This document shows, piece after piece, positions 1 through 6,673 of a stretch of 10,923 nucleotides of DNA. The DNA is taken from assembly GCA_031254445.1 (NCBI GenBank), contig JAIRUL010000236.1, positions 1 through 10,923 on the forward strand, read 5' to 3'. Source of the DNA: Chitinispirillales bacterium. GTDB taxonomy: Bacteria; Fibrobacterota; Chitinivibrionia; Chitinivibrionales; Chitinispirillaceae. Both the position numbers and the translations under genes were made by a program. A model generated the notes under the pieces. The model did no database searches. It was not told where the DNA came from and saw nothing but the letters and a program-made list of their open reading frames with translations. Position 1 is the stretch's first letter. Every line of letters begins with the position of its first letter.

Positions 1-121
1 AAGCCTTCGGCCTACGGCCTCAGGCTCCCCCGTTGCGCAATAAAATTTTGATATGCATTATACTATATTATATATTTAATATGGGTAACTGTCACGGCAG
101 GCGGTTATCGGCAAGGGGAAC
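1..121 (+). promoter_or_regulatory. AT-rich leader upstream of flhA with weak promoter candidate
   Basis: No gene is visible here. Bases 1-27 form an imperfect GC-rich palindrome (GGCC-TA-CGGCC core) that loosely resembles the GAAGCC/GGCTTC hairpin of the intergenic repeats further on. It may be the degraded end of such a repeat or the tail of an upstream gene. Bases 41-82 are almost pure A/T and contain TATACT at 59-64, a good -10 match. The nearest -35-like hexamer, TTGCGC at 33-38, is 20 bp away, so the promoter is weakly supported. In many flagellar clusters flhB precedes flhA, so transcription may instead enter from outside the window. Confidence 0.25.
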
Positions 122-2248
122 ATGAACACCAACAAGGGCACCGCGCCCGCCGGCGGACTGGTCGGCGTGCTAAACTCTCCGTTTTTGCAGAGCCTCGGCA
201 AGCAGAGCAGCCTGTTTGTCATTATTGGCGTGGTGTGCGTTGTCGTCGTCCTTGTCGTCCCGCTGCCCACGTTCCTCATGGACGTGCTTTTGGCGCTCAA
301 CCTTTGCATCGCGCTTGTCATACTGCTTGTGTCGATGTACAACAAGGAGGCGCTTGATTTTTCTGTCTTCCCGTCGCTGCTTCTCACGGTCACGCTCTTT
401 CGGATATCGCTCAGCGTGGCCTCCACGCGGCTCATCCTCTCCCAGGCCGACGCGGGGCGGGTCATCGAGGTTTTCGGGAGCTTCGTTACGAGCGGCAACT
501 TGGTGGTGGGGGTCATTGTATTTTTGATACTCGTTTTGGTGCAGTTCATAGTGATCACCAAGGGCGCGGGGCGCATCGCCGAGGTCGCGGCGCGTTTCAC
601 GCTCGACGCCATGCCGGGCAAGCAGATGGCGATAGACGCCGACCTCAACGCGGGGCTGATAAACGAGGAGCAGGCGCGTTCGCGGCGCTCCAAGGTGCAG
701 CGGGAGTCCGACTTCTACGGGGCGATGGACGGCGCCTCCAAGTTCGTGCGCGGCGACGCGATACTGGGGATCATCGTCATATTCATCGACATCATCGGCG
801 GGTTCGTCATCGGCGTGGCGCAGATGAGCATGGACTGGAGCACCGCGCTCACCACCTACACGCAGCTGACCATCGGCGACGGGCTTGTCTCGCAGCTCCC
901 GGCGCTCATGATTTCCGTGGGCGCGGGCATGATCGCCAGCCGCGCGGCTTCGGAGGACAACCTCGGCGCGGAGATAACGGGGCAGCTCTTGTCGAACCAC
1001 AAGGTGCTGTGGCTCGCCGGATCGCTTATGCTCTTCTTCGCGCTCATGCCCGGGTTCCCCAAGGCGCCGTTCATCGGCCTTGCGGTAGTGTGCTTTTCGC
1101 TCGCCTACTTTAGGATGCTGAACGCGAGGAAGGCCGCCGCCGAAGCGGAGCAGGCGGAGGCCGCCAAGCAGCAGGGGGGGGCCGACGCCGGCAAGCCGAA
1201 AGAGGAGCGGATAGAGGACTACCTGCACGTCGACCCGATGGAGCTTGAGATTGGGTACGGCCTCATCCCCATAGTGGACGTGAAGCAGGGCGGCGACTTA
1301 TTAGACAGGATTACGATGATACGCCGGCAGCTCGCGACGGAGCTCGGCATCATCATCCCGCCGATACGCATAAGGGACAACATACAGCTAACGCCGAACG
1401 AGTACAAGATAAAGATACGCACAGTGGTGGTAGGCAAGGGCGAGCTGATGAGCGGCGCGTACCTCGCGATGGATCCGGGCACCGCGACGCGCAAAATCCG
1501 CGGCGTTCCGACCGTGGAGCCCGCGTTCAACCTGCCCGCGATATGGATCACCGAGAGCCAGAAGAGCGACGCCGAGGTCGCCGGTTACACGGTGGTGGAG
1601 CTGCCTGCGGTCATCGCCACGCACCTAACGGAGACGATAAAGAAGCACGCGCACGAGATCCTCACGCGCCAAAACGTGAAGTCGCTGGTAGACAACCTAA
1701 AAGAGCAGGGCAGCGCCGTGATAGACGAGCTGATACCGGGCCTGATGAGCTTAGGCGACGTCCACAAGGTGCTGCAAAACCTTTTGAGGGAGCGCATATC
1801 GATAAGGGATTTAATGTTGATATTAGAGACGCTCGCCGGCGTAGCCCCCCGCAGCAAGAACAGCGACGTCCAAACCGAGTACGTGAGAAACGCCCTATCG
1901 CCGCAGATATGCGAGGTCTACAAAAACGACGACGGCGTGATTCCGGTGATAACGCTCGACCCGAACTTAGAGGCCAAGTTAGAGGGTTCGATACAAGAGG
2001 TGGAGGGCGCGTTCCGCTTCTCCCTGTCCCCCGCCGAGGCCAACCGCATCATAGAGGCGGCAGGCACGCAGATAGAAGCGGCGAAATTAGCCGGAGAGTA
2101 CCCGATAATGATATGCTCGCCGACAGTGCGCCCGCAATTAAAGCGGTTGACCGAGGCGAATTTTGGGGAATTAGTAGTCCTGTCGTACAATGAAATTGTG
2201 CCGGGCATAGAAATTAGGTCTTTGGGGATGGTGACTACGGAGGGTTAG
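122..2248 (+). CDS. flhA: Flagellar biosynthesis protein FlhA (type III export gate)
   Basis: FlhA is the inner-membrane export gate of the flagellar type III secretion system. It forms a nonameric ring whose cytoplasmic domains dock chaperone-substrate complexes, and it couples export to proton flow. The product is 708 residues, close to the family norm of about 690-700. Hydrophobic segments occupy residues ~31-72, ~122-147, ~213-235 and ~295-335. The FHIPEP family signature (RFTLDAMPGKQ, then DADLNAG) begins near residue 158. The conserved Asp in FVRGDAI is D212, matching the essential loop Asp of enteric FlhA. A charged Ala/Glu/Gln linker (~336-365) joins the soluble C-terminal domain, which starts at EERIEDYLHVDP. 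The ATG at 122 follows a short purine stretch (AAGGGGA, 113-119). The linker carries a G8 tract (1174-1181). Family assignment is secure. Confidence 0.97.
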   Translation: MNTNKGTAPAGGLVGVLNSPFLQSLGKQSSLFVIIGVVCVVVVLVVPLPTFLMDVLLALNLCIALVILLVSMYNKEALDFSVFPSLLLTVTLFRISLSVASTRLILSQADAGRVIEVFGSFVTSGNLVVGVIVFLILVLVQFIVITKGAGRIAEVAARFTLDAMPGKQMAIDADLNAGLINEEQARSRRSKVQRESDFYGAMDGASKFVRGDAILGIIVIFIDIIGGFVIGVAQMSMDWSTALTTYTQLTIGDGLVSQLPALMISVGAGMIASRAASEDNLGAEITGQLLSNHKVLWLAGSLMLFFALMPGFPKAPFIGLAVVCFSLAYFRMLNARKAAAEAEQAEAAKQQGGADAGKPKEERIEDYLHVDPMELEIGYGLIPIVDVKQGGDLLDRITMIRRQLATELGIIIPPIRIRDNIQLTPNEYKIKIRTVVVGKGELMSGAYLAMDPGTATRKIRGVPTVEPAFNLPAIWITESQKSDAEVAGYTVVELPAVIATHLTETIKKHAHEILTRQNVKSLVDNLKEQGSAVIDELIPGLMSLGDVHKVLQNLLRERISIRDLMLILETLAGVAPRSKNSDVQTEYVRNALSPQICEVYKNDDGVIPVITLDPNLEAKLEGSIQEVEGAFRFSLSPAEANRIIEAAGTQIEAAKLAGEYPIMICSPTVRPQLKRLTEANFGELVVLSYNEIVPGIEIRSLGMVTTEG
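1174..1181 (+). repeat. G8 homopolymer inside flhA
   Basis: Eight consecutive G bases lie in the Gln/Gly part of the linker between the FlhA membrane domain and cytoplasmic domain, around residues 351-354. Gain or loss of one base would frameshift the gene and remove the whole cytoplasmic domain while leaving the membrane part. Whether the tract varies cannot be told from one sequence. Confidence 0.9.
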
Positions 2249-2258
2249 GTGTTTTGAT

Positions 2259-2300
2259 GTTGACGTTGACGTTGACGTTGATGTTGACGTTGACGTTGAC
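2259..2300 (+). repeat. GTTGAY hexamer tandem array, 7 units
   Basis: Seven contiguous hexamers run from 2259 to 2300. Six are GTTGAC and the fourth is GTTGAT. The array begins just after flhA and leads directly into the palindrome of repeat copy A. Related arrays lie at 6511-6534 and 7714-7737, and shorter TTGAC/TTTGAC runs precede copies B and D. It does not lie in a plausible coding frame. Confidence 0.9.
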
Positions 2301-2410
2301 TTTGTGTGGCGGCTTTAGCCGCCACACCATATGAAGCCGTAGGCTTCGTCTGAAAAAGATTTTGATTTTAATAAATTGACTTTTTAGGCTTCGTCTGAAA
2401 AAGATTTAAA
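2296..2410 (+). repeat. Dispersed modular repeat, copy A (CATAT subtype)
   Basis: Modules in order: (1) TTGACTTTG. (2) A palindrome with 11-nt arms GTGTGGCGGCT (2304-2314) and AGCCGCCACAC (2317-2327). (3) Linker CATAT. (4) A second hairpin GAAGCC-GTA-GGCTTC (2333-2347). (5) GTCTGAAAAAG, then AT-rich DNA. A partial second unit starting TAGGCTTCGTCTG occupies 2385-2410. Bases 2296-2357 are identical to 7958-8019 (copy D) over 62 positions, and the partial unit is identical to 8045-8070. The copy fills the gap between flhA and flhF. Neither hairpin is followed by a clean U-run, so it does not look like a standard intrinsic terminator. Confidence 0.88.
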
Positions 2411-2444
2411 AGACTTTGATTTTCACCTAAGGACAATGAGTACA

Positions 2445-3779
2445 ATGCGAATCAAAAAGTACATCGCCAAAAGCATGCGCGAGGCTCTCTTGCAGATCAA
2501 GGAGGAGCTTGGGGACGAGGCTATCATCCTCAAGACCTCCAAGCTGCAGAAGAAGATGTTCGGTTTAGCCGGCCCCGACGAGATCGAGGTAACCGCCGCC
2601 ATCGACGACGACGCCCCCGCGAAGAAGTCGCCGGAGTTCGAGCCGTTGCATATGTCAAGCGCGAAGAACAGCGTCGATCTCGGCCTTTACGGCCGCCCCC
2701 GCGCCGCGTCGCCCGAACCGCTCGCCGCTTCATCCGCCCCCGCCCCCGCCATGCCGGAACCGGCGGCGCCGACCGTCCGCCCGTACTTCCCGCCCCGCCA
2801 GACGCCCTACGCGCCGCCGGGCGTAGACGGCCCGGAGCGGCAGCCGCTTGGCGACATACCCCAGCGCTTCCCGGCAAGCAAGCGCACGCCTGACGAGATA
2901 GCGGAGCTCAAGGCGGACGTGCGTGAGCTAAAAGACCTTGTCAAGGCGATTGTCAACAGCGCGGCCTCCGGCGCGCCTAAGGACGCCACCTCCGCCGACG
3001 ACAGCGGGTGGGACGCGTTTGTCAAGCGGCTGACGGATTCGGAGGTCAAGCCGGCCATAGCGAAGAAGCTCGTAAACTCGATACGCGGCGTGGCGCAGAT
3101 AACCGACGCGGAGCTTGAGGAGAAGCTCAGCGCGGCGCTGAGCGAGCAGTTTCCGGTGTCGGGCCCGCTAAAGCTGAAGAAGGACGGGCCGCTTATCGTC
3201 GCGTTTGTGGGGCCCACGGGTTCGGGCAAGACCACGACGCTTGCGAAGCTTGCCGCTTACTGCTGCATAAACAAGAGCAAGAAGATATCGATTATCACCG
3301 CCGACACCTACAGAATAGCGGCCATCGAGCAGATACGCGCCTTTGCGGATATTGTCAACGTGGGGTTGCAGATAGTTTTTTCGCCGGACGAGATGCCGGC
3401 TGCGCTTGCCGCTTGCGAGGGGAGCGATGTTGTCTTTGTTGACAACGCAGGAAGGAGCCAGCGCGACAAGGAGCACATGGAAGAGCTTAGGCTTTTAGTT
3501 GACGTTTTGCGGCCTGACGAGACGCACTTGGTTTTGAGCGCCACCACCAAGGACTCCGACTTGCTCGATATGGTTCAGCGCTACCGCAACATAAAGGTGA
3601 ACAGGCTGCTCTTTACGAAGTTAGACGAGACCACAAAGCTCGGGAATATTTTCAACATCGTGAGCGACCTCGGGATACCGGTGTCGTACTTTACGATGGG
3701 GCAGAGCGTGCCGGACGACATAGAGCTTGCGCAGGCGGGAAAATTTGTTAAGAGGCTGATGGAGGGGCGGGCCCTGTGA
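2445..3779 (+). CDS. flhF: Flagellar SRP-type GTPase FlhF
   Basis: FlhF is a GTPase of the SRP family that sets where, and with FlhG how many, flagella form. Numbered from the ATG at 2445 (444 residues), the protein has an N-terminal B domain (MRIKKYIAKSMREAL, then ELGDEAIILKTS) and a low-complexity Pro/Ala linker (~60-140). An NG domain follows. It has the P-loop GPTGSGKTT with K262, DTYRIAAIEQ (D287), a G3 motif reading DNAGR (333-337) instead of the usual DTAGR, and TKLDET (391-396). An ATG at 2436 is also in frame. I prefer 2445 because the AAGGA at 2429-2433 is only 2 nt from 2436 but 11 nt from 2445, and because family members usually begin at the M(R/K)IK motif. The stop overlaps the flhG start. 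Confidence 0.93.
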   Translation: MRIKKYIAKSMREALLQIKEELGDEAIILKTSKLQKKMFGLAGPDEIEVTAAIDDDAPAKKSPEFEPLHMSSAKNSVDLGLYGRPRAASPEPLAASSAPAPAMPEPAAPTVRPYFPPRQTPYAPPGVDGPERQPLGDIPQRFPASKRTPDEIAELKADVRELKDLVKAIVNSAASGAPKDATSADDSGWDAFVKRLTDSEVKPAIAKKLVNSIRGVAQITDAELEEKLSAALSEQFPVSGPLKLKKDGPLIVAFVGPTGSGKTTTLAKLAAYCCINKSKKISIITADTYRIAAIEQIRAFADIVNVGLQIVFSPDEMPAALAACEGSDVVFVDNAGRSQRDKEHMEELRLLVDVLRPDETHLVLSATTKDSDLLDMVQRYRNIKVNRLLFTKLDETTKLGNIFNIVSDLGIPVSYFTMGQSVPDDIELAQAGKFVKRLMEGRAL

Positions 3780-4654
3780 ACGATCAAGCGCAAAAATTGC
3801 GGGAGCTTGCCAAGTCTACGTATGTGGAGCCGTCGCTGCCCCAGCTGAAGCGCGCGCCCGGCGGACGGTGCGTCAGCATCGCCGTGGCCAGCGGCAAGGG
3901 CGGGGTGGGGAAGACCACGGTCGCCTTGGTTTTGGCGGAGAGTTTGGCCAATTTGCAAAAGAAGGTTCTGCTCATGGACGCCGACCTCGGCCTCGCGAAC
4001 ATCCACATACTCCTCGGCATCGCGCCGCGCTTCAACATATCGCACGTCGTCGCCGGGGAGTGCGGGATAAACGACATTTTGGTGGAGGCCGCGCCGGGGG
4101 TCTTCTTGGCGCCGGGCGCTTCGGGGCTTGAGCAGCTGTCGAACATAGACGCCGGAAGGCTCGAGAAGCTCCGCGCCGCGTTTACGGGGTTAGAGGAGGG
4201 CTACGACTACCTGATAATGGACACCGGCGCCGGGATAGGCTCCACGGTGACGGGCTTCGCGCGCTACGCCGACTTGGTGCTGCTCGTGATGACCCCCGAC
4301 CCCTCGTCGCTTGCCGACGCCTACGCCTTGGTGAAGGTGCTCTACGAGAAGGGGAACGCGAACGTGGCGGTCGCGGTCAACATGACGTCGAGCGTGGAGG
4401 AGGGGCGCGACGCGTTTGAGCGGCTAAACAAGGTCGTTGTAAATTTTTTGAAAAAACCAGTCGAGCTATATGCTATTTTACTTAATGACCGCGAGGTGCT
4501 GCGCCTTGGCCGCAGGCAGAGGCATTTGGCCAAAGGCGCGGGCGGCGTGTTTTACAAGTCGGTGGCGGTATTGGCCAGAAAGCTTAGCGGGTACAGCATA
4601 GCGGAGCCGGCGGGCAAAGGGTTCTTCGGCAAATTATTCGGAGGCGCGTCATGA
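3776..4654 (+). CDS. flhG: MinD/ParA-type ATPase FlhG (FleN/YlxH)
   Basis: FlhG is a membrane-cycling ATPase that limits flagellar number and stimulates the FlhF GTPase. The 292-residue product has the deviant Walker A ASGKGGVGKTT (residues 38-48), MDADLGLANIH (67-77) and a Walker B-like DTGAG with D149. Its C-terminus, GFFGKLFGG, looks like the amphipathic membrane-targeting tail of MinD-like proteins. The start is GTG at 3776, overlapping the flhF stop by 4 nt (GTGA), with GGAGG at 3761-3765 ten bases upstream. The N-terminus before the ATPase contains an alternation of Gln and Leu (NDQAQKLREL) like the FlhF-activating segment of other FlhG proteins. Bases 4440-4490 are markedly A/T-rich compared with the rest of the gene. 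Confidence 0.93.
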   Translation: MNDQAQKLRELAKSTYVEPSLPQLKRAPGGRCVSIAVASGKGGVGKTTVALVLAESLANLQKKVLLMDADLGLANIHILLGIAPRFNISHVVAGECGINDILVEAAPGVFLAPGASGLEQLSNIDAGRLEKLRAAFTGLEEGYDYLIMDTGAGIGSTVTGFARYADLVLLVMTPDPSSLADAYALVKVLYEKGNANVAVAVNMTSSVEEGRDAFERLNKVVVNFLKKPVELYAILLNDREVLRLGRRQRHLAKGAGGVFYKSVAVLARKLSGYSIAEPAGKGFFGKLFGGAS

Positions 4655-5088
4655 GCGGTTACGGCGGAGACGATGAGTTAGACGACGGCGAGGAGCACGT
4701 AAACAAGGCCTCGGCGATGGTGCTATGGACGAAGCGCTCGGCGTTTTTCCTTGGCTTTTGCGCGTTCGTGGTGATGTTTTTATTGAGCTACGACTTTGAG
4801 AATTACTTCGATACGAAAGTAATCGCCATAGCGATGATAAAGGGTTTAGGCGCCGGGCTGCTCTTTTGGGTAGCCGGCCTTATCATAGGCAACATCTTCC
4901 TAAAAGGCTTGGTGACCGACGTGCCGGTAGACCAAAACCACTTGGTGGACGGCGGCATATTGCAGCGCATCTATCTATACCAGCAGCGCCTAAATTACGA
5001 CATGGACGGCAACGTTATCCAGATAGACCCGAGGAACGACACGATTGTTAAAAATAAAACGGCGAAGGTGAAGAAAGATCCGTCTTAA
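4651..5088 (+). CDS. Two-helix membrane protein of flagellar cluster, function unknown
   Basis: I do not recognise a named family. The 145-residue product has an acidic N-terminus (GDDELDDGEEH). Two hydrophobic segments follow, at ~residues 31-46 (AFFLGFCAFVVMFLLS) and ~66-85 (GLGAGLLFWVAGLIIGNIFL). The polar C-terminal tail is about 55 residues and ends in a Lys-rich stretch. The gene is translationally coupled to flhG by an ATGA overlap, with GGAGG at 4640-4644 six bases before the ATG, so expression is very likely real and tied to flhF-flhG. A small hypothetical between flhG and the sigma-28 gene also occurs in some spirochaete flagellar clusters, but homology is not established here. A membrane partner or anchor for FlhF/FlhG is only a guess from position. 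Confidence 0.85.
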   Translation: MSGYGGDDELDDGEEHVNKASAMVLWTKRSAFFLGFCAFVVMFLLSYDFENYFDTKVIAIAMIKGLGAGLLFWVAGLIIGNIFLKGLVTDVPVDQNHLVDGGILQRIYLYQQRLNYDMDGNVIQIDPRNDTIVKNKTAKVKKDPS

Positions 5089-5102
5089 TCTTTAAAATCT
5101 TT

Positions 5103-5130
5103 GCCCCCCCACCAAAGGAGGCGGGGGGGC
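5103..5130 (+). terminator. GC-rich hairpin after the flhF-flhG operon, possible terminator
   Basis: GCCCCCCC (5103-5110) can pair perfectly with GGGGGGGC (5123-5130) around a 12-nt loop, only 15 bases after the stop at 5088. No U-run follows on the + strand, so it is not a canonical intrinsic terminator. It could pause RNA polymerase or protect the 3' end. An A/T-rich stretch sits on the upstream side. Confidence 0.35.
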
Positions 5131-5145
5131 ACTGTTTGAAAACAA

Positions 5146-5162
5146 GCGCCCCTTTGGGGCGC
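5146..5162 (+). repeat. Second GC hairpin
   Basis: GCGCCCC (5146-5152), TTT, GGGGCGC (5156-5162) form a 7-bp perfect stem with a 3-nt loop. It lies between the previous hairpin and repeat copy B. There is no following U-run and its role is unknown. Confidence 0.6.
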
Positions 5163-5177
5163 GGTGGGTCAAAAGCA

Positions 5178-5296
5178 GCGGGGTACCGGTGTTTTGATTT
5201 TGACGTTGACTTTGACTTTGTGTGGCGGCTTTAGCCGCCACACGTTATGAAGCCGTAGGCTTCGTCTGAAAAAGATTTAAAAGATTTTGACTTTAA
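5178..5296 (+). repeat. Dispersed modular repeat, copy B (GTTAT subtype)
   Basis: A left module GCGGGGTACCGG then TGTTTTGATTTTGACG (5178-5205) resembles 7861-7887 and 7937-7962. The core follows: palindrome arms 5220-5230 and 5233-5243, linker GTTAT, the GAAGCC-GTA-GGCTTC hairpin (5249-5263), then AT-rich DNA. Bases 5206-5296 match the reverse complement of 7765-7855 at 90 of 91 positions; the only difference is at 5269. Unlike copies A and D, there is no second TAGGCTTCGTCTG half-unit. Confidence 0.88.
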
Positions 5297-5318
5297 TGTT
5301 TTAAAGACGTTAAAGATT

Positions 5319-5346
5319 TTGACTTTGATTTTCTAATAATTATATT
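5319..5346 (+). promoter_or_regulatory. Probable housekeeping-type promoter for the sigma-28 gene
   Basis: TTGACT (5319-5324) is followed after 16 bp by TATATT (5341-5346), and a second -10-like TATAAA lies at 5355-5360. The -35-like hexamer sits in the AT-rich tail of repeat copy B, so the repeat may have supplied promoter parts. A start site near 5353 would give a leader of about 30 nt before the ATG at 5382. No sigma-28 box is evident. TTATATTAGTA at 5340-5350 recurs at 7692-7702. Confidence 0.45.
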
Positions 5347-5381
5347 AGTATTAGTATAAAAAGAATCGATCGGGAGCGCTG

Positions 5382-6146
5382 ATGTTGGTATTGGAGAGCT
5401 TGTGGCGTGATTTCAAGGAGACGGGATCCAAGGTGGCCAAGGACAAGCTGCTTGTGGAGTATTCCCACTTGGTAAAATACACCACTCAGCGGCTTGCCGT
5501 AAACCTCCCGCCCTCGGTAGACCGCGACGACCTCTACAGCGCCGGCATCCTCGGGTTAATCAAGGCGGTGGACACCTTTGAGCCGGAGCGCGGGTTCAAG
5601 TTCGAGACCTACGCGGGCCACAAGATACGCGGGGCGATTTTAGACGAGCTGCGCGCCTTGGATTGGGTGCCGCGCTCCGTGAGGCAGAAGTCGCGCGACC
5701 TGCAGCGGGTCTTCACGAAGCTCGAAAACAAATTGGGCCGCTCCCCCTACGACGACGAGGTGTGCGAGGAGCTTGGCGTGGACATCGGGGAGTACGAGCA
5801 GATACTCGCCGAGGTGACCCCCACGACCATCGTCTCCTTAGACGACTCGGTTTCCGACCCGTTCTCCGACGCCAAAGACATGCGCATGGTAGACCAAGTG
5901 GAGGACCCAGAGAGCGTAAACCCCCTGAAAGAGCTCGGGTTAGGCGAGGTCAAGGGCATCCTAAAAGAGGCCATAACGGGCCTCCCGGAAAACGAGCGCA
6001 TCGTGGTCGCGCTATACCACTACGAGGAGCTGACGCTAAAGGAGATAGGCGTAGTGCTCAACCTGACCGAGAGCCGCGTAAGCCAAATACACTCAAAGGC
6101 GATGATGAAGCTGCGGGCGAGGCTATTGCAGAAATTTGAGGATTGA
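5382..6146 (+). CDS. fliA: Flagellar sigma factor sigma-28 (FliA/WhiG family)
   Basis: This is a group 3 sigma factor directing RNA polymerase to late flagellar and chemotaxis promoters. The 254-residue length is normal for the family. Region 2 (~residues 20-100) contains DRDDLYSAGILGLIKAVDTFEPERG and then FETYAGHKIRGAILDELR, followed by the typical DWVPRSVR join to region 3. Region 4 near the C-terminus has LPENERIVVALYHYEELTLKEIG and the helix-turn-helix LTESRVSQIHSKAM. The ATG at 5382 has GGGAG at 5372-5376 as its ribosome site. The gene is cut off from flhG's operon by 293 bp of repeat DNA and has its own promoter candidate. The small acidic protein gene follows 11 nt after its stop. Whether to name it fliA or whiG depends on lineage custom. 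Confidence 0.95.
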   Translation: MLVLESLWRDFKETGSKVAKDKLLVEYSHLVKYTTQRLAVNLPPSVDRDDLYSAGILGLIKAVDTFEPERGFKFETYAGHKIRGAILDELRALDWVPRSVRQKSRDLQRVFTKLENKLGRSPYDDEVCEELGVDIGEYEQILAEVTPTTIVSLDDSVSDPFSDAKDMRMVDQVEDPESVNPLKELGLGEVKGILKEAITGLPENERIVVALYHYEELTLKEIGVVLNLTESRVSQIHSKAMMKLRARLLQKFED

Positions 6147-6157
6147 CGGGACCAAAG

Positions 6158-6481
6158 ATGAACAGCGTGAACGTCAACATCCCCGTAGTGAACCTCCCGC
6201 AGGTAAGCACCCACCAGTCGGAAGCCCACCGGGCGCCTATGGTTCACCAGGCTCAAAACGCCGAGATAAACCGCGACCGCTTAGATTTGCACATGCGAAC
6301 CGCCAACGAAGCGGAGGCAGCCGAGGGCAAAAACGTCGACCCCGACGACCACAAAGAGCAGAAGCAAGAGCCAAAAAAAGAGGAGGGCGAGCAAAACGGC
6401 ATATCCGGCAGCGCCGACGACGAGCCCGAAACCGAGGTAACGATGTCAGACAGCGGGAGGCTGATAGATTTAGAGGCGTAG
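6158..6481 (+). CDS. Small acidic hydrophilic protein after sigma-28, function unknown
   Basis: I do not recognise a named family. From the ATG at 6158 the product is 107 residues with no membrane segment. It has an N-terminal block MNSVNVNIPVVNLPQ, a His/Gln/Arg-rich middle, a low-complexity Glu/Lys/Asp-rich stretch that is probably disordered (~60-95), and a terminal GRLIDLEA. A TTG start at 6143 would overlap the sigma factor stop, but the GAGG before it is only one base away. A GGGA lies 6 bases before the ATG, so I chose the ATG. The 11-nt gap implies cotranscription with sigma-28. Small proteins ending in a hydrophobic IDL-type motif follow flagellar or sigma-28 genes in several phyla. 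That parallel is from memory and is not proof of homology. Confidence 0.75.
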   Translation: MNSVNVNIPVVNLPQVSTHQSEAHRAPMVHQAQNAEINRDRLDLHMRTANEAEAAEGKNVDPDDHKEQKQEPKKEEGEQNGISGSADDEPETEVTMSDSGRLIDLEA

Positions 6482-6510
6482 GATTCGGCAATAATATTAA
6501 TTCCATTGCT

Positions 6511-6534
6511 GTTGACGTTGACGTTGATGTTGAC
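6511..6534 (+). repeat. GTTGAY hexamer array, 4 units
   Basis: GTTGAC, GTTGAC, GTTGAT and GTTGAC are contiguous from 6511 to 6534, followed by TTTAAAG. This is the same unit as at 2259-2300, but here no GTGTGGCGGCT palindrome follows. Instead it leads into the large inverted repeat at 6548-6659. Confidence 0.88.
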
Positions 6535-6547
6535 TTTAAAGCCAACA

Positions 6548-6659
6548 TCTTATATGGGAGAATGGGGCGTGCTGCAACTCCAGCGCAAAAGGCTCTAGCG
6601 TCCCTGCCCTGTAAACAACGGCGCGGGAGTTGCAGCACGCCCCATTCTCCCATATAAGA
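6548..6659. repeat. Large inverted repeat with 34-bp perfect arms
   Basis: The left arm 6548-6581 (starting TCTTATATGGGAG) is the exact reverse complement of the right arm 6626-6659. After one mismatch (6582/6625), GCGC at 6583-6586 pairs with GCGC at 6621-6624, giving 39-bp arms around a 34-nt centre. The whole unit is 112 bp and no open frame across it looks genuine. It is flanked by copies of TTGACTTTAAA at 6530-6540 and 6662-6672. As RNA it would fold into a long near-perfect stem. It may be a small non-autonomous mobile element or a REP-type doublet. It is not a terminator of ordinary size, and no U-run follows it. Confidence 0.92.
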
Positions 6660-6673
6660 ATTTGACTTTAAAA

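Noticed and set aside
170..1228. Long minus-strand open frame opposite flhA (352 codons)
   Set aside because: It is an antisense shadow of flhA: charged, low-complexity His/Arg/Glu text with no family signature, caused by the GC-rich codon pattern of the real gene.
2304..2327. The GTGTGGCGGCT palindrome as an intrinsic terminator
   Set aside because: No U-run directly follows any of the four copies; they are followed by a linker and a second hairpin instead.
6136..6657. Alternative-frame 173-codon ORF over the small acidic gene and inverted repeat
   Set aside because: The Arg/Pro-rich text in the wrong frame includes the hexamer array as VDVDVD and half of the palindrome; the overlapping 107-residue frame has the better start and composition.
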